Shown piece by piece: positions 1 to 7,309 of a stretch of DNA of 16,469 nucleotides. The notes beneath the pieces were generated by a model, which searched no databases, was not told the DNA's origin, and saw only the letters and a program-made list of their open reading frames with translations. The stretch covers positions 1 to 16,469 of the forward strand of contig DAPV01000060.1 of assembly GCA_002502625.1 (NCBI GenBank), written 5' to 3'. The stretch's first letter is position 1; each line of letters opens with the position of its first letter. A program made the position numbers and the translations under genes. Source of the stretch: Euryarchaeota archaeon UBA125. GTDB taxonomy: Archaea > Thermoplasmatota > Poseidoniia > Poseidoniales > Thalassarchaeaceae.

Positions 1-1
1 T

Positions 2-646
2 CGATATACTGATGAAGGTTTGAACCTCTCTTCATTATTTAACAATGATAATGATGCAGATCAGCCTAATTTTTCAGGTACAGACATGGCTCAGTTAACA
101 ATTTCTTATGTCCCTCAAGGAACTTCTTCTCAGCAAACAGTAATTGTAATGCTCTCATTAGACAGAGATGCTGCTCCTAATCACGTTGATAATTTCGTTA
201 AATTAGCTCAAAGAGGAGATTATGATAATACTCCTTTCCATAGAGTAATTGATGATTTCATGATTCAGGGTGGAGACTTCACGAATGGAGATGGAACCGG
301 CGGTCATGCCGCAGAATTCTACGGTTACTGTGACGGTACTGAGACTGCAGTCGAATGTTCAAATCCGACTAGTTTCACTCTTCCTGATGAAGCAGACAAT
401 GGACTTTTGCACCAGCCATGCACTATTTCTATGGCCAAGACTAGTCAACCAAATACTGGAGGAAGTCAATTCTTCCTTATTCCTGAGGATAGTACTCCAG
501 ATTGGCTAGATGGTCAACATACTGTGTTTGGACAAATAACAAGTGGATGTTCCTTCATTACTAGTATTAGTGAAGTAGAGACAGGAGGACAACAAGGATC
601 CACACCTGTCAATCCAGTCACTTTAGTAAGCGTAGTAATTTCTTGA
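2..646 (+). CDS. Cyclophilin-type peptidyl-prolyl cis-trans isomerase, probably 5'-partial
   Basis: This is a cyclophilin, which catalyses cis-trans isomerisation of Xaa-Pro peptide bonds and assists protein folding. The frame is open to the left edge, so the N-terminus may lie outside the window; internal start candidates are TTG at 20 and ATG at 86. Counting from TTG 20, the cyclophilin core spans about residues 25-205. It shows the family signature FHRVIDDFMIQGGD (73-86), NTGGSQFF (145-152) and WLDGQHTVFG (162-171). The catalytic and ligand-binding positions R75, F80, Q83, Q150, W162 and H167 are all present. An insertion after the GTGG motif (about 96-120) carries C104 and C113, and C134 and C177 follow, which could form disulfides if the protein is exported. 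The acidic, Asn/Asp-rich stretch before residue 25 resembles a linker after an anchor that would be off-window; that is inference. The aconitase gene follows on the same strand after about 45 bases and may be co-transcribed. Confidence 0.9.
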   Translation, partial: RYTDEGLNLSSLFNNDNDADQPNFSGTDMAQLTISYVPQGTSSQQTVIVMLSLDRDAAPNHVDNFVKLAQRGDYDNTPFHRVIDDFMIQGGDFTNGDGTGGHAAEFYGYCDGTETAVECSNPTSFTLPDEADNGLLHQPCTISMAKTSQPNTGGSQFFLIPEDSTPDWLDGQHTVFGQITSGCSFITSISEVETGGQQGSTPVNPVTLVSVVIS

Positions 647-692
647 GTCAGGTTGATGGACGATACATCCCTCGGTAGGAGTTGTGAGTGTT

Positions 693-3389
693 ATGAGTTC
701 CTCAGATCCATTTGACTCAATCAGAGAATTTGAGACTAGTTCTGGTAAGCATGCATCGTATGCTTCACTTCATGCATTAGAAGAAAGTGAAGATATTGCT
801 TTATCTTCATTACCATATAGCATTAGAATTCTATTGGAAGCCGCGTTGAGAAAATGCGATGGATTTTTGGTCACTAAAGAAGATGTCAAGAGAATTGCAT
901 CTTGGAGCCCTACTCAGTCTCCAGCGGAAATTCCGTTTATGCCTAGTAGAGTAATTTTACAAGATTTTACAGGTGTTCCTGCAGTTGTTGATATTGCTGC
1001 ATTAAGGGATGCAATGGTAGCTTTAGGGGGAGATCCTTCGAAAGTAAATCCACAAGTTCCTGTAGATTTGGTAATCGATCATAGCGTTCAAGTCGATATT
1101 TCAGGTTTATTTCCTGATGCTGAAGAGAGAAATCTAGAGATTGAATATCATCGTAATATGGAACGATATCAATTCTTGAAGTGGGGTCAACAGTCACTAG
1201 ATAATTTCCGAGCAGTACCCCCTGGGCGAGGAATTGTTCATCAAGTTAATTTGGAATGGATAGCGAATGTTGCTCGTGAAGAATCAGGAATTTGGTTAAT
1301 GGATTCTTTAGTTGGGACAGATAGTCATACTACTATGATCAACGGATTGGGAGTATTAGGATGGGGTGTTGGTGGAATTGAAGCAGAAGCAGTAATGCTT
1401 GGGCAGCCAATTTACATGTTACTTCCAGAAGTAGTTGGCTTTGAATTGAAAGGCGAACTTAGAGCAGGAGTCACTGCCACTGATATGACTCTAAGGATTG
1501 TTGAAATGTTGAGACAACATGGTGTTGTTGGGAAATTTGTAGAATTTTATGGAGCCGGATTGGCTAATCTTTCACTTCCAGATAGAGCTACAATTGCTAA
1601 CATGGCTCCCGAATATGGCGCCACTTGTGGCTTCTTCCCAGTTGACGAAGTGACGTTAGAATACATGAGATTATCAGGAAGAGATGAGAACCATATTGTT
1701 GATGTAAAGAATTATTTGCAAGCCCAGGGAATGTTTTGGACACCTGAATCTTCTACTCCAGAATTCACTTCAACATTGAGTCTTAATCTAGCAGACGTTG
1801 ACCCAGCATTAGCTGGTCCTAAGAGGCCTCAAGATAGAGTCAATCTTTCTTCTATGAAATCTCATTGGCGTGAAAGTTTGAATGCAGAAATTGGTCATCA
1901 AGGCCATGGAGTAGATATTTCAGAAAAAGATCGTTCTATCGAAGTATCTGCTCCCGATGGTTCAAATTTTGAATTACAACATGGTGATGTAGTGATAGCT
2001 GCTATCACGTCTTGTACTAATACCTCCAATCCAAGTGTAATGATGGCAGCAGGTTTGTTAGCTAGAAATGCAAGGGTAAGAGGTTTGAAAGTTAAACCAT
2101 GGGTTAAACCAAGTCTTGCCCCTGGAAGTAGAGTTGTTACTGAATATTATGATGCGGCTGAACTTTCTGAGGATCTTTCAGAAATGGGTTTCAATGTTGT
2201 TGGATATGGTTGTACTACTTGTATCGGAAATTCAGGCCCTCTTGATGAGCATATCGAATCAGGTATCGATGAAGGTGATTTGATTGTGGGCTCGGTGATT
2301 TCTGGAAATAGGAACTTCGAGGGCCGTGTCCACCAGAAGGTTAAGGCGAATTATCTGGCAAGCCCTCCTCTGGTAGTTGCCTACGCACTTGCAGGAACAT
2401 TAGATATCGATTTTGAAAAAGATCCAATTGGAATAGATTCAGACGGAGTTCCTGTAATGTTATCTGAAATTTGGCCGAGTGATGCTGAGATTAGTGCATC
2501 TGTTGCTTCATCTATTTCTCCTCAAATGTTTAGAGAACGTTATGCAGATATCATGCAAGAACCTCGTTGGGATTCTATTGAGAGTTCTTCTTCGCCGTTA
2601 TACCCTTGGAAGGAAGAATCTACGTATGTTCGTTTACCATCGTTCTTTGAAGGAATTGAACCTAATCCGTCGCCAATAAATCCAGTAAAAGGAGCTCATG
2701 TTTTATTGAAACTTGGAGATTCGGTTACAACAGATCATATTAGTCCTGCAGGAGCCTTCCCTAAGTCTGGACCTGCTGGAAAATATCTCGTTTCTAACGG
2801 GGTTGAACCTCGCGATTTCAATTCTTTTGGTAGCAGACGAGGCAATCATGAAGTAATGATGCGAGGAACATTTGCAAATGTTAGAATCAGAAACCAAGTT
2901 GCTCCTGGAACTGAAGGGGGCTTTACTACTCACTTCCCATCAGGAGAAGTTAGTTCAATCTTTGATGCAAGTATGAGATATCAGGAAGAAGGATTGTCTT
3001 TGGTCGTTCTTGCCGGTTCTCAATACGGAACTGGAAGTAGTCGTGATTGGGCTGCAAAAGGAACTCTCCTTCTGGGAATTAAAGCAGTAATTGCTACTTC
3101 ATTTGAACGAATTCATAGGAGCAATCTTGTGGGTATGGGTGTTTTGCCACTTACTTTCAAAGAAGGAGAATCTGCCGATACTTTAGGATTAGATGGATCT
3201 GAAACATTTGACATTCCTACCACTGCAGATTTAGTCCCGCTAAGTACCATCCCTATTACAGCACACAAATCAGACGGAACGACTGTGGTTTTTGATGCAA
3301 TAGTTCGACTGGATACTCCAGTAGAGGTTGAATATTATCGAAATGGAGGAATACTCCAAACAGTACTTAGAAAACTCGCTTCTGAGTAA
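693..3389 (+). CDS. acnA: Aconitate hydratase, AcnA/IRP1 type
   Basis: Aconitase interconverts citrate and isocitrate through cis-aconitate in the cytoplasmic TCA cycle, using a [4Fe-4S] cluster. The protein is 898 residues from ATG 693, the usual length for the monomeric AcnA/IRP1 form. Visible motifs are GTDSHTT (about 209-215), SCTNTS with cluster ligand C441, GCTTCIG with ligands C507 and C510, TTDHISPAG at the start of the swivelling C-terminal domain, and GTGSSRDWAAKG (about 779-790) with the substrate-binding Ser-Arg. All three cluster cysteines are intact, so it should be active. GTG 684 is an alternative start. AGGAG at 677-681 lies 11 bases before ATG 693 but only 2 before GTG 684, so I prefer the ATG. 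The stop TAA (3387-3389) directly abuts the stop of the convergent lipoprotein gene. Confidence 0.96.
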   Translation: MSSSDPFDSIREFETSSGKHASYASLHALEESEDIALSSLPYSIRILLEAALRKCDGFLVTKEDVKRIASWSPTQSPAEIPFMPSRVILQDFTGVPAVVDIAALRDAMVALGGDPSKVNPQVPVDLVIDHSVQVDISGLFPDAEERNLEIEYHRNMERYQFLKWGQQSLDNFRAVPPGRGIVHQVNLEWIANVAREESGIWLMDSLVGTDSHTTMINGLGVLGWGVGGIEAEAVMLGQPIYMLLPEVVGFELKGELRAGVTATDMTLRIVEMLRQHGVVGKFVEFYGAGLANLSLPDRATIANMAPEYGATCGFFPVDEVTLEYMRLSGRDENHIVDVKNYLQAQGMFWTPESSTPEFTSTLSLNLADVDPALAGPKRPQDRVNLSSMKSHWRESLNAEIGHQGHGVDISEKDRSIEVSAPDGSNFELQHGDVVIAAITSCTNTSNPSVMMAAGLLARNARVRGLKVKPWVKPSLAPGSRVVTEYYDAAELSEDLSEMGFNVVGYGCTTCIGNSGPLDEHIESGIDEGDLIVGSVISGNRNFEGRVHQKVKANYLASPPLVVAYALAGTLDIDFEKDPIGIDSDGVPVMLSEIWPSDAEISASVASSISPQMFRERYADIMQEPRWDSIESSSSPLYPWKEESTYVRLPSFFEGIEPNPSPINPVKGAHVLLKLGDSVTTDHISPAGAFPKSGPAGKYLVSNGVEPRDFNSFGSRRGNHEVMMRGTFANVRIRNQVAPGTEGGFTTHFPSGEVSSIFDASMRYQEEGLSLVVLAGSQYGTGSSRDWAAKGTLLLGIKAVIATSFERIHRSNLVGMGVLPLTFKEGESADTLGLDGSETFDIPTTADLVPLSTIPITAHKSDGTTVVFDAIVRLDTPVEVEYYRNGGILQTVLRKLASE

Positions 3390-3941
3390 TCATTCAGTAG
3401 AACCAAGTAATGTATCTTCCCAAATTCCTTTGATTGTGTCTAACGTTGCTTGATCATTGTAAGCTCCAAACATTCCTAATTGCCTATACATTTCATGGCC
3501 AAGAGAATCTACAAAAATGACGGTTCCAGGTGACTCAATTCCCATTTCAGAAGCGAAATTATTTGTTGGATCTACTCTAGAAAATGGATATTGTAATGTT
3601 TGATTATTTTCATTATCATCATCAAATTCATTCACACTATCCTTCCACATACTCAAAGTAACTCCATTAGGTTCGGCATCAATATCGGTAGAAACTACCA
3701 ATACATCGATGCCAGGAACGCTAAGATTCAGATTATGGAGGTTAGCATGACATGGATTAGAACACCATTGCGCAGAGAATACAATCACATATGCTTGGCC
3801 ATCAAAATTATTGTTTGAGATATTTCCTTCTTCAGTAAGAACCGTAAATTCAGGTATCTTTTCATAATCACTTGAATCACCTGTACATCCTGCTAGAGGA
3901 GCAAGGAGAACCAAAATTGCCAGTAACCATCTTTGAATCAT
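3390..3941 (-). CDS. Thioredoxin-fold (TlpA/redoxin-like) lipoprotein with a CxxxC site
   Basis: This 183-residue protein is an extracytoplasmic thiol-disulfide protein anchored by lipid. The N-terminus is a lipoprotein signal peptide: Arg4, a hydrophobic run at 6-16, and lipobox LAGC with C19. The redoxin core begins near residue 28 (IPEFTVL). The active-site region is FSAQWCSNPCH, with C60 and C64 spaced CxxxC rather than the thioredoxin CxxC. A cis-Pro loop, ESPGTVIFVD, carries P138. CxxxC also occurs in the SCO copper chaperones, but the SCO distal His is not at the expected aligned position here, although H65 follows the second Cys. A TlpA/ResA-like role in disulfide reduction or metal handling is therefore inference. 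The ATG at 3941 is upstream of the signal peptide, and GGGAG lies about 13 bases before it on this strand. The gene converges on aconitase with no bases between the stops and is divergent from the TSP3 gene. Confidence 0.8.
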   Translation of the reverse strand: MIQRWLLAILVLLAPLAGCTGDSSDYEKIPEFTVLTEEGNISNNNFDGQAYVIVFSAQWCSNPCHANLHNLNLSVPGIDVLVVSTDIDAEPNGVTLSMWKDSVNEFDDDNENNQTLQYPFSRVDPTNNFASEMGIESPGTVIFVDSLGHEMYRQLGMFGAYNDQATLDTIKGIWEDTLLGSTE

Positions 3942-3974
3942 GGTGTCTGTATTCTCTCCCTAGACTTAGATATT

Positions 3975-3985
3975 CGGATAAATTA
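3975..3985. promoter_or_regulatory. AT-rich TATA-like element in a divergent promoter region
   Basis: The 92 bases between the divergent lipoprotein and TSP3 genes contain one AT-rich core, CGGATAAATTA. It lies about 50 bases before ATG 4034 and about 35-40 bases before the opposite ATG 3941. That is compatible with an archaeal TATA box and a short leader in either direction. This is a positional argument only; no BRE is convincing. Confidence 0.25.
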
Positions 3986-4033
3986 CCACTTTTTTCCGCT
4001 GTATTCATGAATTTGGTCATTTTCTGAGGTTTC

Positions 4034-5041
4034 ATGCATAGAATGCTTATGTGGATATTTTGTTTATTTTTTCTTCTTTCAGTTCCGTTAGTTTCTGGAG
4101 AAGAAAATGAAGATTTAGATGATTTTTCAGATGAAAATGGAGGCGATGATTGCCCGGATATTTGGGGTAATTCTACCATCGATCGTCAAGGATGTCTCGA
4201 TTCTGACGGGGATGGGTACAGTAATCCAGATGTTAATTGGACAATGGAGAATGGAGCAGATGCTTTTCCTTCCAGAAATGATTCTTGGTTAGATTATGAT
4301 TATGATGGATTTCCAAATCATTTTGGATTAGATGACTCTGATGATTGCCCATATACTCCAGGGTATTCTAAGGTAATTTTGAAAGGTTGTTCTGATATTG
4401 ATCGAGACTATGTTCCAGACTTGTATGATGACGATGCTGATGGAGATGGTATCCGAAATGAGATGGAACGTGCCGCTTCTACAGGATTGAACTTATTTGA
4501 TCCATTTAGCGCAGATTCTACTCCCACTGATGTTGATTTTGATACGATTCCAGATGTTTTAGATGATGATAATGATAATGATGGATGGCCGGATGATATA
4601 GAGATAGAAAGAAATTCCAATCATTTGAATTCTGAACAAACTCCGTTGAATCAGTATTTTGGTTTTCAAACAGGAATAATATATCACGGAGGGTTCTCTT
4701 TTGATGATGTTTATGATGAGGGAGAAATTGAGATATCGTTGAGTTGGTTTATTTCTGTACTAACTGGTGAATTAGTGATACCAATAGCATTAGTTCCAGT
4801 GTATGTTTTCTTTTTCGTTGTCCGTCGGAGAAAGTTTTCTACAATTAATACATTAATCGAAATTGAAACTGACTCTACTAGACTTGGTGAACTTGAGTCA
4901 GAAGTTAATGAATTAGTAAAAAATAGGAATTTGAAAGTATACCACGGATTAGTACTTAGAAATGCAATCGAATTAAGAGAAAATGAACTATCTTTTAGGG
5001 GTCCAAACACTTCAGAATTATCATTAGACGAATCAGAGTGA
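4034..5041 (+). CDS. Single-pass membrane protein with extracellular TSP3-type calcium-binding repeats
   Basis: The 335-residue product has a signal peptide (about 1-22), an acidic extracellular region (about 23-235), a transmembrane helix (about 247-263) followed by RRRK, and a cytoplasmic tail of about 70 charged residues, probably helical. The outer region carries Asp-rich thrombospondin type 3/EF-hand-like loops such as DSDGDGYSNPD (57-67), DYDYDGFPN (88-96), DDDADGDGIRNE and DDDNDNDGWPDD (177-188). A module DDCP-x(11)-GC-xD recurs with cysteines C40/C54 and C105/C119, both pairs spaced 14 apart and the modules 65 apart, suggesting one disulfide per module. Such loops bind calcium and act as stiff stalks; a ligand or partner cannot be named. 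ATGs at 4043 and 4049 are equally possible starts and leave the signal peptide intact. The last 9 bases overlap the end of the convergent decarboxylase gene. Confidence 0.8.
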   Translation: MHRMLMWIFCLFFLLSVPLVSGEENEDLDDFSDENGGDDCPDIWGNSTIDRQGCLDSDGDGYSNPDVNWTMENGADAFPSRNDSWLDYDYDGFPNHFGLDDSDDCPYTPGYSKVILKGCSDIDRDYVPDLYDDDADGDGIRNEMERAASTGLNLFDPFSADSTPTDVDFDTIPDVLDDDNDNDGWPDDIEIERNSNHLNSEQTPLNQYFGFQTGIIYHGGFSFDDVYDEGEIEISLSWFISVLTGELVIPIALVPVYVFFFVVRRRKFSTINTLIEIETDSTRLGELESEVNELVKNRNLKVYHGLVLRNAIELRENELSFRGPNTSELSLDESE

Positions 5042-6418
5042 AATCTTTTCATTTGCATCTATTAGATTCGACAAAAATACCTCTGTTGCTCCTTTGTCTA
5101 CATTTGGGTGGGATGCAGTAAATCGTATAACAAGTTGATTATCTAACATTGAATCAAGTATCATACATTTCGCATGATCTTCAAGATAATTTCTAACCAT
5201 CCTCACTCTTTGGTTTCCTTGTTCAATTGTTTCATTTGGTTGAGGAGTAAATCTGATACAGACATTTGAGTAAGAAAAAGAAACTAGACTTAATTGGGGA
5301 TGTTCCTCGACCAAATGTGCAAGATGCTCGGAAGCATCAATGCAAGCATCAACTCTCCTTCCTAGACCTTTTTTACCGAGTTCGAGCCAAGAAAACCATA
5401 ATTTCAATGCATCTGCTCTTCTTCCACATTGAAGGGAAATTCTCCCGAGACTCAACTTTTTATTTGGGTCGTCAAACAGATAATCTCCTGTATTAGTATG
5501 AGACATAGTCTGAGTAAGAATGGACTCCTCCTGTACTATGAATGCGGAGCATACCATGGATGAACCAATCATTTTGTGAGCATCAAATGCAAATGAATCT
5601 GCCTTTTCAATTCCATTTAGCAGATTACTGTGTTTATTTGAGAACAGCGCAGCTCCTCCCCAAGCTGCATCAACATGATGCCAAATACCATGTTTTTGAG
5701 CAATTTCAGATATAGCATTTAGATCATCGAAAGAGCCCCTCACCGTAGTTCCAGCAGTGGAGAGAATAATGAACGGAAGGTTGCCATTTTGTTTTTCTTG
5801 AATTATTTTTTCATCTAGTGTTTGAGGATCCATTTTTCCATTAATACATGGGATTCTGATTAGAGAATCAGTACCAATTCCCATCATATTAGCAGCTGCT
5901 TCAACAGAATAATGTGCTTCTGCAGAAGCAAATGCACGCAGGTTTTGACCATTTAATCCTGTGGCTGAAGAACCCGGCAAAGCATCTTCTCGAGCACACA
6001 TAAATCCCATTTGGTTACTATTTGAACCTCCAGTAGTGAAGATACCATGTCCAGGGAAACCTGCCAAATTAGAAATCGCTTTGATCATTTCAGTTTCGAT
6101 TATTGTTGCAGCTGGGGCTACTGCAAAAGAATGCATAGTGGTATTTCTTACATCTGAAAGAAGAGATGCTACAATTGATGCTGGTTCAGAAGCTCCCCAG
6201 AATGCACGTAGAAATCCTGGATGTCCAGTGTTAACAGAAGTATCCCAATATGCATCTATTGCTCTAACGATTGCATCAATCCCACCAGGTTCATCGACAG
6301 TAAAAGGCATCAAACGTGATTTTATTTCGTCATAATCTAGCCCAGAATGCAGTGGGTCTGTAGTTCGAAAATCTTGGAGAATTTTCAGAAGGAGTTGCTC
6401 CGTTTCCAGATCATTCAT
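5033..6418 (-). CDS. PLP-dependent group II amino-acid decarboxylase, glutamate/cysteine-sulfinate decarboxylase-like
   Basis: This is a cytoplasmic fold-type I PLP enzyme that removes the alpha-carboxylate of an amino acid. From ATG 6418 it is 461 residues. Visible motifs are TGHPGFL near the N-terminus, GGSNSNQ (130-136; phosphate-binding turn), AEAHYSVE with H169 that stacks on PLP, STAGTTVRGSFD (220-231), HVDAAWGG (248-255) with D250 that binds the pyridine nitrogen, and FDAHKMIGSSMVCSAF with Schiff-base lysine K282. The TAGTT-x-GxFD and HKM-x-G-x(3)-CSA patterns resemble animal-type GAD/CSAD more than the short archaeal MfnA. The substrate could be glutamate, aspartate or cysteine sulfinate and cannot be fixed from sequence alone. 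A TTG at 6460 would add 14 residues, but a TATA-like box at 6470-6477 favours the ATG. The 3' end overlaps the TSP3 gene by 9 bases. Confidence 0.9.
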   Translation of the reverse strand: MNDLETEQLLLKILQDFRTTDPLHSGLDYDEIKSRLMPFTVDEPGGIDAIVRAIDAYWDTSVNTGHPGFLRAFWGASEPASIVASLLSDVRNTTMHSFAVAPAATIIETEMIKAISNLAGFPGHGIFTTGGSNSNQMGFMCAREDALPGSSATGLNGQNLRAFASAEAHYSVEAAANMMGIGTDSLIRIPCINGKMDPQTLDEKIIQEKQNGNLPFIILSTAGTTVRGSFDDLNAISEIAQKHGIWHHVDAAWGGAALFSNKHSNLLNGIEKADSFAFDAHKMIGSSMVCSAFIVQEESILTQTMSHTNTGDYLFDDPNKKLSLGRISLQCGRRADALKLWFSWLELGKKGLGRRVDACIDASEHLAHLVEEHPQLSLVSFSYSNVCIRFTPQPNETIEQGNQRVRMVRNYLEDHAKCMILDSMLDNQLVIRFTASHPNVDKGATEVFLSNLIDANEKISL

Positions 6419-6469
6419 ATTTTTCCGACTTGTTCTAACTTCTTTTAGTTGTGTATTCAAATTAATTGT

Positions 6470-6477
6470 TTATTTAA
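6470..6477 (-). promoter_or_regulatory. TATA-like box for the decarboxylase gene
   Basis: On the minus strand this reads TTAAATAA, about 55 bases before ATG 6418. A start site about 26 bases downstream would fall near 6447, giving a leader of roughly 29 bases and placing the TTG at 6460 upstream of the transcript. The call is by position and composition only. Confidence 0.3.
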
Positions 6478-6538
6478 TGGCTTAAGATGTTAGGATTATT
6501 CGATTGATTGAAAGACCTTGCTTTACCCATATCATCAG

Positions 6539-7195
6539 ATGCGTCTAGATGGCCCTGTCCGATTCCGGTTCCGAGATCTTGAAGCCGATATCGAGGTTTT
6601 GATTGAAGGAGACGCAGCTTGGGTGGAAAATATGCGCAAAGAATTGGGTATTTCTGGAGATGGTCCTGGTTACACTGTACCTATTCACGGTACTTTTAGA
6701 AATAATAACGAAGAAACGATTTCCTCTTCCAATCGTTCGAGAGGAGATGCAAGAGGAGGTCCACCTCAACGTCCTGGTCCTACTCCTGATCCTTCAAGAA
6801 TTCCTCCTTCGATAAGAGATATTGGTAATTTGGATATTGAATCTGAATTTGATAAATTAGGCGTCACATTGGGTCCAATTCCGTCTGCTGAAGAATTGAA
6901 GAGTGCACTGTCGGAATTAGAGCCATTCGAACCATTAGAAGAGGCTAGTACTGAACTAGCATTGGAAGAACGAGTTTTACAAGCTTTAATGGAAATTATA
7001 GTAAGAACTCATGGATGGCCAAGTATTAGCGAATCTATCCTGTTTGAAGTTCTTGGTAGTCGTTTTTCGATGGATTCGCAAGCATTTGGTAAGTGGTTGA
7101 GAAGATTATGGAAACAGGGTAGAGTAGAGAGAGTATTTGGATCAAATGGAGAAGATGCATATGCTCCCTTCCCATTTTGGTTAGAAAAAGAGTAA
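6539..7195 (+). CDS. Hypothetical protein: N-terminal alpha/beta domain, Arg/Gly/Pro linker, C-terminal winged-helix-like domain
   Basis: I do not recognise the family. From ATG 6539 the protein has 218 residues, with no signal peptide or membrane span, so it is probably cytoplasmic. Residues 1-52 form a compact, charged segment (VRFRFRDLEADIEVLIEGD) ending near a Gly-rich turn. Residues 53-93 are low complexity, rich in Asn, Arg, Gly and Pro. Residues 94-140 are acidic and probably helical. Residues 143-211 look like a winged helix: three predicted helices, including one with FGKWLRRLWKQG, then a short beta-wing around VERVFGSNGEDAYAPF. This suggests nucleic-acid binding or a protein-interaction adaptor; both are inference. 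TTG 6518 is an alternative start adding 7 residues. The gene is divergent from the decarboxylase and precedes the giant surface-protein gene on the same strand. Confidence 0.7.
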   Translation: MRLDGPVRFRFRDLEADIEVLIEGDAAWVENMRKELGISGDGPGYTVPIHGTFRNNNEETISSSNRSRGDARGGPPQRPGPTPDPSRIPPSIRDIGNLDIESEFDKLGVTLGPIPSAEELKSALSELEPFEPLEEASTELALEERVLQALMEIIVRTHGWPSISESILFEVLGSRFSMDSQAFGKWLRRLWKQGRVERVFGSNGEDAYAPFPFWLEKE

Positions 7196-7309
7196 TTCAA
7201 TCTAGTTCATTTTCATTATAGTAAACCGTCGCACTGGTAACTAGTTGTAATCTTGTCGAATAATCATGACCCCATAACCCTCAATAAGAGTCGGTTAAGT
7301 GGGAATGTC

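Noticed and set aside
3390..3941. SCO1/SenC copper chaperone assignment
   Set aside because: The CxxxC spacing fits, but the His ligand expected in the aligned strand is Ser-Pro here, typical of a thioredoxin cis-Pro loop.
4555..4615. GAT-rich simple repeat
   Set aside because: It encodes the Asp-rich calcium loops of the TSP3 protein, so the base repetition is explained by the protein.
5961..6335. 124-residue plus-strand open frame
   Set aside because: It is antisense to the conserved core of the PLP decarboxylase and has no recognisable motif.
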